A stretch of DNA of 64,000 bases from Brassica napus (taxonomy: Eukaryota; Streptophyta; Magnoliopsida; Brassicales; Brassicaceae). Shown here piece after piece: positions 31,855 to 45,109 of the stretch; the first letter of the stretch is position 1, and each line of letters starts with the position of its first letter. The translations under genes were made by a program, and so were the position numbers. The stretch spans positions 26,728,770-26,792,769 of the forward strand of contig NC_063452.1 in NCBI RefSeq assembly GCF_020379485.1, written 5' to 3'. The notes under the pieces are model-generated. The model saw nothing but the letters and a program-made list of their open reading frames with translations. It was not told the DNA's origin and did not search any database.

Positions 31855-34800
31855 CAGGCTCATATAGACTCTGTGAACCAAACTCGTAGCTCCACATCCA
31901 TGTGGACTACAAACGAGGGTTGCTTTCTTGCACTGCGTGCTAGACTATCCGCCCTTGTGTTTAGCGTCCTTCGTATATGGATGAGCTCTGAGCTGTGGAA
32001 ACTTCTTTGCAGGATCTTGATATCTTCCAAATAACTTGCAAATGCGGGTCATTCTTCGGGTTCAGAAACCATCTTCAGCAACTGAGAACAATCCGTCGCA
32101 AAAGTAACATTATATTGTCTTAAGTTCCTCATACATTCCATTGCCCATATGAGCGCCTCCATCTCCGAGTGCAGTGGGGATTGACCCGCTCTAGTATTCC
32201 TTGCTCCCATCAAACTGTCAAAACCTTCTAGAGTACTACACCATCCTTGTCCCGAAAACCGATCATTTTCCTTCCATGAACCATCCGTGAAACACCATCT
32301 ACCGGAGATAGTGGGCAATGTCGCATTCACTACCAATCGGGTCTGATCAGATCCCTGTTCATTTTTAATTTGCGCCTCAGCCCAGAGGGCCGATTCTGTT
32401 TCCGCCAACTTGAGGGTATCGCGGGGATCAATATCCAAATTGCTAAAGACCTTATTGTTCCTTCCTTTCCATATATACCATAGAATCCATGCAAAATGAT
32501 TATCGTCCATTGGTGGGGGCACCCTCCAAAATAAATGATCCATATTTGCAAATAGTGATTGCAGGAGAAAAAAATCTGGGTTTGACGGAATCCGTGACAA
32601 TGCCCAAACCTGGATTGCCGGAGGGCATTCAAAAAAAACATGATTGATGGACTCCTTAGGTGCTCCACATCGTGCACAGATCATATCCCCTTGAATACCT
32701 CGAGACCTTAGATTTTTCTTTACCGCTATGCAACATGTAACCAATTGCCAAAGAAAATGTTTTAACTTTGATGGACAGCGCACTTTCCAACATTGTGCTT
32801 TCAATAAAGAAACTGATGGGCCATACTCTGGTGGTGGCCTAACTTTGTCTGGATACACTCGTTCCACCTCATATCCTGATTTAACTGTATATCCCCCATT
32901 CATTGTAAAATGCCAGTCATCCCGATCCGCTGTCCGAAACCGGCTTAACGGTATACTCTCAATTATCTGCGCATCATTGGGGTCCACTAAAGTCCTGATA
33001 ACCTGTGAATTTCATGCTCTTGATGTTTCATCAATAAGAGAATCCACCGTGAGATCCGGGAAAACGTTGTGTTGATTTTTGTTTGCTGGTCTCGGGCGGG
33101 TGGATGGAAGTCAAGGATCATTCCATACTGAAATAGATGATCCTGATCCCACCCTTTTGATTAGTCCTTTGCTAACCAGAGATCTAGCTGAGACAATACT
33201 ACGCCAGCCATAAGATGACGAGTAAGATCTAATTGGTTCCAGGGGTGAAGCATTCCTGAAATACCTTCCTTTGAACACTCTTGCAAATAAAGTGTTTGAT
33301 TTCTCAATTAACCTCCAAAATTTTTTCCCGAGCATGGCCGTATTAAAATCTGTGAGATCTTTAAAACCCAAACCTCCATCAGCCTTAGGCACGCAGACTT
33401 TATCCCAAGATTTCCAATGCATCCCTCTAGTATTACCTCCTGGACTACACCAAAACCGTGCCACTGCACTGGTCAGTTTTTGTCATCACTGTTTTCGGAA
33501 TACGATAACATCCCATTACATGATTTGGTAGAGCTGTTACCACGGATTTTATAATCACCTCTTTACCCCCTTTAGTGAAAAACTTGAAAGTCCATCCATT
33601 GACCCTATTATTTAATCTCTCTTGAACAAAACCAAAAACTTGTACCTTTGAGCCCTCCAAACTCTCAGGTATTCCCAGGTATGATCCCATTCCACCTAGA
33701 TTTTGTATTCCCAAGATGTCCCGTAAATCCTGCCTTAAATCTTCCTCAATCTTATGCCCAAACTGAATCGAAGATTTTTCAAAGTTTATCTGCTGACCTG
33801 ATACCACTTCATATTCCTTAAGGATCCGGAGAATAGTCCGGCATTCTTCCCTTTTTGCTTTACAGAAGAAAAGACTATCATCTGCAAAGAGTAAATGGGA
33901 TATCGAAGGGCAAGCCCTAGCGACTTTTATACCCGTCAAAAGTTTCTCCCTCTCCGCCTTTTTAATATTCGCTACCAACGTTTCCATACACATAATAAAT
34001 AAATAAGGAGAAAGAGGATCCCCTTGCCGAAATATATTCTATATTGTACTGAGGAAATACATTCCATCATCAGGCGTATCCAATGTTGATCAAAACCCAT
34101 TTTAGAGATAATTTGTTGAATAAAAATCCATTCAACTCTATCATAAGCTTTACTCATATCCGTTTTTATGGCCATAAATTTATCCTTACACGCCTTATTA
34201 GTCCGCAATCCATGAAACATCTCCTGGACTATAAGTATGTTATCCGAGATCAGCATTCCCGGTACAAAAGCCGACTGTGTTTTCGAGATCAGAGAAGGAA
34301 GACACACCTTCAATCTCTGACATAAGACCTTCGATATAATCTTATATCCTACATTACATAAACTGATCGGTCTGAGTTCAGTCATTCGCGTATGCCTTTC
34401 CGTTTTAGGAATTAAGCAAATATTCGTCATATTTAACATTGCATCCAGAATCCCTGATGACATAAAATCATTAACCATTTCCAGTAAATCCTTCTTTATA
34501 ATATTCCAAGAGTGCTGGAAGAAAAGAGCCGTCATCCCATCCGGTCCTGGAGCTTTTTCCGGATGCATCATGAACAAAGCTTGACGTACTTCCTCTTCAG
34601 TTGCTAGCCGAATCAAACTCTTATTCATCTGAGGAGTAATTGTAGGTATAATCTCTTCCAAAAAACCTTCAAACTCTGTAGGAGAGGTAGTCTGAAATAA
34701 ATCGTCAAAATAATCTACTGCTACCTTCTCTACACCTTGTTCCTCAACAACCCATTCACCATTCGTATCATATAGGCCAACGATTCTATTACGAGCCCGA

Positions 34801-35897
34801 CGTTGTTTTCTCAATGCATGATAAAACTTTGTATTTAAATCTCCTGATGTATGCCACATATTACGACTTTTCTGTTGCCAATATTCTTCCTCGTCTTTAT
34901 ACGCTTCCTGCAATTTCCTCGAGACATCCAAAATATCCTCTTGAGTTATGCTATTATCATTTTGAACTTCTTTCAGCGCCTGTTGCAGCTCACTGATTTT
35001 TTCCTTCCCATATGGTGGATTATTTTTACGCCAAGTGGAAATCTCGTGTCGAAAATTAATAATTTTTGAAACGAAAACCCTTGTATTCTCTGTTGCCGGT
35101 GTCCCCCAACCCCTCTCAATCGAATCCAGCAAACCATCATGTCCGATCCACCTTTTATCAAACCGGAATTGTCCTCGTCGCTTCTGTATCTTATTATCCA
35201 AATAAGCCACCACTGGTCTATGATCAGAACTCACCATGCCTAAATATTCTATATAAGAACATGGAAAAAGTGCGTGCCAATCCTCATTAGCCTGCGCACG
35301 GTCCAAACGACACTTAACCAAACCTTTGTTCCTTCTCCCTTGCCAGGACATTTTATTTCCTCTGGCTGGGAATTCCATTAATCCTGCATCCCTTATCATG
35401 TTATTAAAGGATAAGAAAGATGATGGGTGCCTTAGCGTCCCACCTTCTTTTTCATGATTACCAGTAATCTTATTCAAATCTCCTATTATAAACCACGGTT
35501 CTGATCTTGCAAGACCATACCTGGTTAACCTTTCCCATACATGATCCCTCAACTGTTGTACCGGCTCTCCATACACAAAAGTCATAAAAACTTGTTTCCC
35601 TAGAGCCATCGCTTCCACATCAATCATCCTATTACTAGTATATAAAATATTAACTTGGAATTCATTATTATAAAATAAAGCAAGTCCTCCTCTTGTACCA
35701 ACTGGGTCCACCGTAACTAAATTGTCATAACCGAAGTGAGCCTGATAACCTTGAATGAAATTGAAATCTTGTTTTGCTTCCGACAAAAACAGAAAATCCG
35801 GTTTATGTTTATGCCAAATTTCCCTTAGATAGCTAATTGTCCAATTACTTCCCGCACCTCTACAATTCCAACTCAATACTTTCATAAAAAATTCCAA
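31855..35897 (-). pseudogene. LINE ORF2: endonuclease-reverse transcriptase-RNase H, broken
   Basis: Starts MEFFMKVLSWNCRGAG. Parts in order: AP-type endonuclease (LSWNCRG, FLFLSEAK, SDHRPVV); reverse transcriptase with AFVPGMLISDNI, the first Asp in KTDMSKAYDRVEW, and the catalytic pair in LLFADDSLFF; a zf-RVT domain (CARCGAPKESINHVFFEC); and RNase H (CFTDGSW, SEMEALIWAMEC, FATDCSQL). Damage: a deletion with frameshift near 34030, a frameshift near 33465, a TGA near 33111, and another TGA at 32049-32051 within the RNase H domain. The reading then continues to a final stop near 31855. The element's enzymes nick target DNA and copy element RNA in place (family knowledge). Confidence 0.88.
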
Positions 35898-36795
35898 AAA
35901 ATAAGCTCTACAGAGCTAGTCAACCGGGAGTGAAGAGGCCCTATCTGTCCATAAACCGATATGAAGATACCAACGTAACTCGTGAAAACATCAACCCGTC
36001 TCCTTAATATTACCTCTATCCAAACGGCATACTTATAACTAGACCGCCTAAAGCCCGTAGCTTGATACCCATTCAAACATTCATAAAGCCATGATATCCA
36101 ATATAATAAATAAATAAAAAGAGAGCATAAGTTTGGACACAGAGATGTAATAAGCCCATCGAACCAAACCTCATAACCAAAACATACCGGGACAACCCAT
36201 AAACACTTAAAATAAATCCTTTGTCTCAACCTAAAGTTCCACAACAACCATATCTTAGGAAAAACCATACAGTTGCCGTAATCCAAATAACCACTCCATA
36301 GTTGCATTAACCATTGAGTCCACTTCATACCAAACAAAACCCACTCAATAAAAACCTCCAAAACGTGCCATATTAACCTCATCTGAGAAAATGTGCACCC
36401 ATACTCCACATCCATAAACTTTGTCTAAAAAAACTGCAATGGTATCTATGTTTGACTTAAAGAGGTCAAACACATAGGATACATAACAAGACATCTCATG
36501 CCATCACTACGAAACCCGTATCGTATCAACCCCTGGCCAGACACGAAGACCGCAGATCCATAGCAAAACCAGTAAACCAAAACAAATTTATTATTCCATA
36601 TCAAGATCTTATAGTGTGATCTGACCAAAGACTCCAAAAAGACCAAACTCACATGAAAACCCAACACAGAAATGATAACTATGCTCATAGAGCTTACTAG
36701 AACAAAACCAAGAAAAACCACAAAAACAACAAAATGAAAACAAGAAAACACTCCATGCTCGCTTCCCCCTTCTGATACTTGTATCATCATCAGAA
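35898..36795 (-). mobile_element. LINE inter-ORF spacer
   Basis: About 0.9 kb between ORF1 and ORF2. Open frames of 114 and 177 codons occur here but show no domain and are unlikely to be real. Confidence 0.6.
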
Positions 36796-38952
36796 CTAGG
36801 GTTTGGATGAGGTGGCCGAAGGGTATGAAGGACCCTTCTCCTCATGATGCTTCGCTCCTTCACCTTGACGAGTTGCAGGCTTGGTGTTATTGGTTGCGCG
36901 CTTACGAGTAGATATGATAGCTTGGATGTTGCGCGCCTTAGAGGAAGCCCCTGCCACCGCCGTTTGCTTAAACAATCCTTTACGCACCACCTTCTTCTTT
37001 TCCACTTCACCCGGGGGTTGCTCCTTTCCCTCCGTTTCCTCATTGATTTCTTCATCCTCTTTAACCTCAGGGAGCTCTTCCTGAACCTGTTCATTACTCA
37101 CCTCCACCTCACCATCAGATAGATTCAGAAACCCGTCATCACTAGCCTCAACAGTTCCTAAAACATTACTCAGATTCTCATCTAACACCATGTTATCACC
37201 AACAGTCTCATTATTCCCCTCTTCTAATAAATCATTGATCACGTCTAACCCATTTTCCACTATCTGAGGTTCCAGTGTTACCTTTTGAACTGATGCGAGA
37301 ATGATTGTTGAATCAACAGCACTTTCCCGCGTTTTTTCCTGTCATTGCCCTCTACTTTGCCTCTCCTCCTGCCGGGGAATCTCGCCCTCCTCCGGAACCT
37401 CCCCAGTTTCCCCCACTCTTAGGCTAATACCACGCCTTAGTTCTCTTTGGAGGCTTGGTTTTTCCTCAGCATTGTTGCCCCTGAAACGATCAGAACGGGA
37501 GCTCCTGTATCTGAAACCTCCGTCCTCACCTCTTTGATTGGTTCGGTAAGATTGATACCTATTACCCCTCTTCTCGGGGACCTTAACCCATCTTGATTCA
37601 GGCTCCTCATACATCTTCCCCTTTCCTTTTCCAGTGTGATCCCTATTATCTCTCCCCTGACCCTGCTGATCCATTGCACCATTGATCACCACACCCTTGT
37701 AGCTCCGAGCACGGTCGTCCTGTCTGCTTATCGGAAGTTCCCTGACGTCTTTCTTTTTCTGGGGACTCCTTGTGATCAAAGGACACTCGTCAAGACCATG
37801 AGATAAAGAGAAACAGTGGTCACAGAAACCGAAAAGTTTCTCATACTTCAAAGAAATGAAGGCCTCATCTCCTTCATGGAACTCTCCCCCGACAAAATCC
37901 ACTGTTGTGTCAAAACTCAACTCCTTTCCCACATCGATGACCACCTTGATCCTGCCATAGTCAAGATCTACTTCTTATGTTTCTCCAAGAGCGTCACAGA
38001 TGCTTTGAAAGGATGATGCATCCCAAAACTCCAGAGGAACGCCCAAAACCTTAATCCAGAACAGTATGGCTGATGGAAAGTTCCGTGGCATCTTTGGCTG
38101 CCAACGAGCCAGCGCAATCATCCAATAATCGAAGTGAAAAGGTTGCGCCTTGAGGACTGTCTCGATATCCTCCTCCTCAACAAAATCAAACTGAAACCTC
38201 CCAAAACCAAGATCCGTTCCAGCAACACGCTCCTCCACCTTCTATATTTTGGGCAACATCACTATAAGAGCTTTCACATCTTGTGCACCAGGGTTCAAAC
38301 ACCTCCCAATGAGAGTCTTATCATACTGTTTGATAAGATCCTTGTTATCAAAATGAGGAACCAAAATCTTTAACCTTTTGCGAGTATTCTCCCCGCTCCC
38401 CAAAACACCAGATTTCCCAATAAGTTGACTCTGAGACATTTCCAAACGAAGACCAAAATCACTGGAATCACCAAAATTAAGAGAGAGCGTGAAGAAGAGA
38501 AATGTAGAATGAATGATTGAAACCTCGAGGACACCCTTCCTTTTATAGCAAAACTGCAACTCCTCATTCCCAAGCCACAGAATCAAACCTATTAAACTCA
38601 AAATTATCTGGTTGATTTGGCAAATCTCTTCCCGTAGGGCACGTAGCCAATCGGAAAATAGGGAAATCTTGATCAACTCCCACAATCCCTCTAATAAATT
38701 CCAAACTCGGGAAATCCAAGATCTAAAGATATCTCCCAAAAGAACCAAAACTCTCTTCCCGTTTGAAATCCAATCAAGGAGATCCTTCCACCGAGATATT
38801 GTGGCTCTTATTCCCCATAAATAGCTCCAAAACCGAAATTCCAAATGATTCGACCCTTTCCCAAAACCCCGTTTTCCAGATTCTATAGGATCTTCTCTTC
38901 GTATGAAGAGATCTCCACCTCGATTCCCCGGATCCCAATTACGCCCAACCAT
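36796..38952 (-). pseudogene. LINE ORF1: DUF4283/zinc-knuckle nucleic-acid-binding protein, broken
   Basis: One frame runs through the whole region but is cut by TAG at 38242-38244, TAA near 37972 and TGA at 37342-37344. A plausible internal start is MSQSQLIGKSG near 38440. The DUF4283-type fold is seen around FGRFQFDFVEEEDIETVL and FHFDYWMIALARW. A CCHC knuckle (CDHCFSLSHGLDEC) follows at about 37830-37790. A basic Arg/Gly region and an acidic tail come next. ORF1 proteins of plant L1 elements bind the element RNA. Confidence 0.8.
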
Positions 38953-38997
38953 TGAAACCTAGAAAATAATCGCCGTCGCCATCCCCGGATCCCTGTA

Positions 38998-39009
38998 TAT
39001 TGATATAAT
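38998..39009. repeat. LINE target-site duplication, right copy
   Basis: TATTGATATAAT at the 5' end of the element, identical to 31819-31830. Confidence 0.85.
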
Positions 39010-39170
39010 AAAAAGGTAACAATTAAAATAGTGTATTTATTGTTTTTTAATATGTGTGTAAAACCTTAAACATCTTATAATTAAATCCAGAGGGTGTACA
39101 TATTAGTGATTTAATACCAACAGAAGACTTTTGCAAGAACTTCATTATCAATATACGTTTTATAAAATAC

Positions 39171-39407
39171 TACTTCATCCATTTCATTTTAATTGTCGTT
39201 TAGATTTGAGCACACAGATTAATAAAATATTTAATTTTGCATATTTTTAAAATAAATATATCATTACCAATACATCTAACCACATTTTAACCAATAATAG
39301 ATTGAAATAAAAAGTCAATAAATTTTACATTACAATTATAAAACGACATTTATTTTGAAACGAAAATTTTATTCTACAACGACACTTACATTAAAACGGA
39401 GGGAGTA
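39171..39407. mobile_element. Stowaway-like MITE 1
   Basis: The left end TACTTCATCCATTTCATTTT pairs with the inverse of the right end, TACTCCCTCCGTTTTAATGT. 237 bases, AT-rich, non-coding, with TA at both borders. Confidence 0.7.
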
Positions 39408-39672
39408 ATGTATTTTTATTTTATTATTAAATTTTACAAGTAGAAGGCTGAGTCAATGAGATTAAAATACTTTGTAGAGTTGTTTGAAAGATTTTCATAT
39501 GAAAACAATTTCTCTCCCTCTCTTTCTTTTCCAGAGAAACTAGTTGAGTTTCAATGATTGATGCTCTAAATATTTTTGTTATGTGGTCAAAACTCTAAAT
39601 TATTTTTATTAAGAATTCAGTTTTAGAGTTTGTACAAGATACCAATATTGAAGTATTGAACTTTATGTCTAC

Positions 39673-39918
39673 TACTCCATGTGTTTCAATATAATTGTGT
39701 TTAAGGATTTTGTACATAGATTAAAAAATACAAACTTTAATACAATTTATCTTGAATACATAAAAATATCATTAAATAAAACTAATTCGACCAATAAAAA
39801 ATAATAAAAGTATTTTGTAATTGGTCAAATTAAATTTTGTATAGAATAGTGAGAACATCAATTATTTTGTAATAATTTTTTTTCTTTAAACACAATTTAA
39901 AGTGATATGGAGAGAGTA
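39673..39918. mobile_element. Stowaway-like MITE 2
   Basis: The left end TACTCCATGTGTTTCAATAT pairs with the inverse right end TACTCTCTCCATATCACTTT. Both continue into AATTGTGTTT. 246 bases, non-coding. Confidence 0.7.
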
Positions 39919-39927
39919 ATTGAAAAT

Positions 39928-40191
39928 TATTCCATCCGTTTCAGAAAGATCCACATTCTAGAAAAAACATTTGTTTCGAAAAGATACATTTTTTTACCTT
40001 TTCAATATATTATTTAATGAAAAATTGTAAATTTTAAAAAAGTTAATGGTGTTTATTAGATTTCTATTGGTTAAAAGTTATGGAAAATTGTTATTCACAA
40101 AAAACAATGCATTTACAATCAAGTTTTAATGTGTGTTTTTAATATGTGTGAAAAATCTAAAATATGTTATCTTTTTGAAACGGATGGAGTA
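39928..40191. mobile_element. Stowaway-like MITE 3
   Basis: The left end TATTCCATCCGTTTCAGAAA pairs with the inverse right end TACTCCATCCGTTTCAAAAA, followed by AGAT. 264 bases, non-coding. It begins 10 bases after MITE 2. Confidence 0.7.
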
Positions 40192-40236
40192 CATTTTGTT
40201 ATTGTTATTAAAAATTTCTTTATTAAGAATTCAATT

Positions 40237-40350
40237 TTATCTCGCTATGTTAATTGAGCTAATTTTGGCCTAATTGAATACAGTTAGTTAATTAATTAAT
40301 TGAACTAATTGAATAATAGCGAGATAAAATTTTGGCCTATGGTCTTCAAA
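40237..40350. repeat. Short foldback (hairpin-forming) sequence
   Basis: AATTTTATCTCGCTAT at about 40247 and its inverse ATAGCGAGATAAAATTTT at about 40317 can pair, with partly complementary AATTGAGCTAATT / AACTAATTGAAT extending the stem. A small foldback element is the simplest reading. Confidence 0.6.
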
Positions 40351-40505
40351 ACATTAGTTATTAATGTATATAAATCCCATGATTTTTAGGGCCCGCTCTT
40401 GGTAAAATGCGCAGCTGCATTATTAGATATGAAAACGAAAGGGTCAAAAGACTAAAATTTTTGACCAAAATCTTTTTGTGAACTAAAACAAGATAAGATG
40501 GGCGT

Positions 40506-40520
40506 TAAATGATTTGTTCA
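40506..40520. repeat. SINE target-site duplication, left copy
   Basis: TAAATGATTTGTTCA, repeated exactly at 40685-40699. Confidence 0.9.
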
Positions 40521-40684
40521 ACCGGGGCGTCTAGCTCTGGTGGTAAAGGGTTCACAGCTGTGAGTACCGCCACCTAGGTTCGATTCCCGGCCACTGCGAA
40601 ATTTAACATTCGGGCCGCAGCGACACAGATTAGTCCCTTGGGCCTGGGAAGCCTTTGGGGAAACTGTGTATAATTCAAAAAAAA
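40521..40684 (+). mobile_element. tRNA-derived SINE
   Basis: The head carries a pol III internal promoter: an A-box-like TAGCTCTGGTGG at about 40532 and a B box GGTTCGATTCC at about 40576-40586. A body (GGGCCGCAGCGACACAG, then GGGCCTGGGAAGCCTTTGGG) and a short A-rich tail follow. A perfect 15-base duplication flanks it. It is clearly recent, and would be moved by LINE enzymes. Confidence 0.9.
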
Positions 40685-40699
40685 TAAATGATTTGTTCA
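40685..40699. repeat. SINE target-site duplication, right copy
   Basis: Exact copy of 40506-40520 following the A-rich tail. Confidence 0.9.
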
Positions 40700-41324
40700 G
40701 TACATAGGTAAAGTGTGGGGGAAATGAAAAGAAGAGAAATCCGGCGTTTAAGGAGTTATGACGCAGCCAGAATGTTCTTGGTCAACGCGTATTTGCCTTA
40801 AACGCACAAAATTATTAATATCGTATTTGGTTTAAATTAGAATAGGGAAATCTGCCAATCTTTGGACATATAAAAACAATATCCACAAATATGATTCTTT
40901 ATAAAATACAGCTGTACTAAAGAAAATACAGCAAGAAATGTTGAAAAGAAAAGATGACATGCTAGAAAGAAATTATGTATCATATAAGGTCAATTATATA
41001 CTGGTAAACGTATAAATAATACTAATATGTAATGGGTGATGAATGACGAGTGGTGTTAGTCTGAATAACAAAAGCATTCTTTTAAATATTATGCAGTATA
41101 TTGCTTACACCATCAATATCATTTCATACCTAAAAATGTATTATATTTGGAATTTCCATCAATAATTGATAGAAATTCAACAATTATTTTTTTTAGAAAA
41201 GAACAATAATACAGAGACAAAAAAATCAATAAATAAAATAAATACATAGATCAAGTACTCAAATGCAATGTTATACAACTAAAAATATGTCAAATTTTCA
41301 TTAGAAGTTGACGCTTTTTAAATT
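40700..41324. other. AT-rich intergenic DNA
   Basis: No ORF or RNA gene is recognised. The sequence is 70 percent or more A/T by eye, with no clear element ends. Confidence 0.6.
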
Positions 41325-41770
41325 GGGAAAATTCTATTAAAATACCCCAAATAATTTTATTAAACTTTTTAATACTCAAACTTTTTAACTACCTAGTTTA
41401 ATACTTAAACTAATTATTTTGCTCATATTAATATATAAATCTTGAATATAGTTTATTTCTAAAAAACAAATTTAATTTTTTTTCTTAAAATTAAATTTTA
41501 TTTTTAAAAAAATTCTCATTATTTCCTAAATCTTAAAATAAAATATTTTTATTAGATTTTGAAGATTTTTAAAATTTTGTTTGAAATTTACTAGTATTTT
41601 TTAATTAAAATAAACAAAATTTAGATATTAAAAGGGGTACCATTTTAAAAGTTTGTGTATTTAAGTGAACAAAATAATTAGTTAGAATAGTAAACTGGGT
41701 AGTAAAAAAATTTGGATACCAAAAAGCTTAAAAAATTTAGTTAGAGTATTTTTATAGAATTTCCATTTTT
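41325..41770. mobile_element. Foldback element with ~125-bp imperfect inverted arms
   Basis: Left arm from AAATTGGGAAAATTCTATTA. The right arm inverted reads AAAATGGAAATTCTATAAAA. The arms stay alignable through ACTACC(T/C)AGTTTA and TAATTATTTTG(C/T)TCA. The centre is A/T-rich. No coding capacity, consistent with a long-TIR MITE. Confidence 0.7.
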
Positions 41771-42143
41771 CAAATTTGACACATATTTTAGTTATTAGAA
41801 TAATATTGATGATAATAGCAAAATAACTCATAAGTTGCATGGATATTGTCATGTGAATCATATAATCTGTTTTTGTCTAGGCATCATTTTCGTGTAGCTG
41901 AAAATCATTTTTCTAAAAATTTATTAAATATTAATATACAGGTAAATAATGTTTGATACTTTTTAAGAAAACTTGTGACACATGTTACAAAATTTAATAG
42001 CTACTTTAACTTAAAAAATTTAGTAGATCTCTTGCATAAATATTCTCCTGTAAGGCACATATATTTATATCTCTAACTGGTAAAAGTTGTCAAAACTAAA
42101 TTAGTTTTATAGTTTGTTGATTATTATCTTTAGATGTATGCTT
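41771..42143. other. AT-rich intergenic DNA left of the CACTA element
   Basis: No gene is seen. The last three bases (TTT, 42141-42143) are the left target duplication of the CACTA element. Confidence 0.6.
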
Positions 42144-42169
42144 TTCACTACAAGAAAACATAATCTTAA

Positions 42170-42600
42170 CGAGGGTGGTTTTCCTCGCTAATTCGTCGTA
42201 AAAAAGGCTTTACGACGAATTAGCGAGGAAACGCGTTTGCTCGTTACACGTCTGTCGTAACACATATTTCCTCGCTAATTCGTCGTAACTTAGCGAGGAA
42301 TATATTTCGTCGTAAAGACGAAGTAGGACGATTCGTCGTAAAGACCACGTCAATATTCCACGTAAGGACGTCGCTATAATACCTCGTAAATACCTCGAAA
42401 ATAGTTCCTCGTAACCTACACGTAAATACCTTGAAAGAGTTTCCTCGCAAAATACACGTAACAACCACGAAATGATTTCCTCGTAAAATGGTCGTAAACT
42501 TTTCCTCGTTATTTCTTCGTAAACTACTCGTTAAATGTTTCTCGTCATTTCCTCGTAAGGTTTCCACGTAAAGAGGTCGTACATTGGCTACGAATTTACT
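42170..42600. repeat. CACTA subterminal repeats, left side
   Basis: Dense array of 10-20-base motifs (CCTCGCTAATTCGTCGTAA, CCTCGTAAATAC, CGTCGTAAAGAC) in mixed orientation. They probably bind the element's own DNA-binding protein. ORFs predicted here are by-products of the repeats. Confidence 0.85.
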
Positions 42601-42762
42601 TCGTTTTTATTATTTTACAGAATTTAAAAATATAATTAAAAAATAATTAAAATTATTTAATTTAATAATAAATTAAAATTCAAAATAAAAATAAATCAAT
42701 ATGAAAATATTTTATATATAAATAAGTTTTGAATTTATATAATACAACAACCAAAAAAAAAA

Positions 42763-44632
<1,870 letters not shown>

Positions 44633-44699
44633 TGCTACGAAATGGAGAGGAAGTAGAGAGGAAGTAGAGAGGAAAGAAAGAGTGAGCGCTCGGGTGTAT

Positions 44700-44880
44700 A
44701 TATAAGATTACATATCGTCGCAAATTCGTCGTAAGTTTACGACGAAATAGCGAGCAGTTACAAAGGCCCGTGTTTTTTTTTACGAGGAAATTGCGAGGAA
44801 TCACAAAGGCCCGTGTTTTTGTTTACGAGGTATTAACGACGATTTTGCCTACGTGGAATTAACGAGGCTTGCTTTCCTAT
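44700..44880. repeat. Internal copies of CACTA terminal motifs (promoter side of accessory gene)
   Basis: TCGTCGCAAATTCGTCGTAAG, TTACGACGAAATAGCGAGC and two tandem units around GTTACAAAGGCCCGTGTTTTT / AATCACAAAGGCCCGTGTTTTT. They lie just upstream of the accessory gene and could act as binding or autoregulatory sites. Confidence 0.6.
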
Positions 44881-45109
44881 AAATATACCCACAACTCTCA
44901 TTCTCAAACCACACATAAACTCCCAAATCACACACCTATCTGAAATCACATTCCTCAGCAAAATCATATTCAAATTATAAATATTTGAAAAAAATAGGAA
45001 AAGGATAAGATATTAGAATTCATGTGGGCGAGACTTACGTATTATAATTGCTGGAAGTCTTGCCACATGTTATTCTGGTATTTTGATCACTTTTCCTTTT
45101 TTCTTGTTT

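Larger units (their letters stand above)
31831..38997 (-). mobile_element. Full-length non-LTR retrotransposon (plant L1-type LINE)
   Basis: 7.17 kb on the minus strand, from a 5' end (ACAGGGATCCGGGGATGG) at 38997 to a 3' A tail (T10 on the plus strand, 31832-31841). It is flanked by a perfect 12-base duplication. It contains ORF1 (about 38952-36796), a 0.9-kb spacer and ORF2 (35897 to about 31855) with endonuclease, reverse transcriptase and RNase H. Both ORFs are interrupted, so the copy is dead but complete in length. Confidence 0.9.

Noticed and set aside
36446..36790. Cys/Val-rich frames in the LINE spacer as a host gene
   Set aside because: Located between ORF1 and ORF2 of one LINE bounded by a single target duplication; no domain.
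40237..40350. microRNA precursor
   Set aside because: The stem is short and AT-rich with a palindromic centre; a foldback repeat is simpler and no known miRNA sequence is seen.
40521..40600. tRNA gene
   Set aside because: A and B boxes are present, but the cloverleaf is degenerate and the segment continues into a SINE body with tail and target duplication.
42210..42567. Overlapping frames of 84 and 107 codons near the left CACTA end
   Set aside because: Generated by the subterminal motif array; repetitive peptide with no domain.
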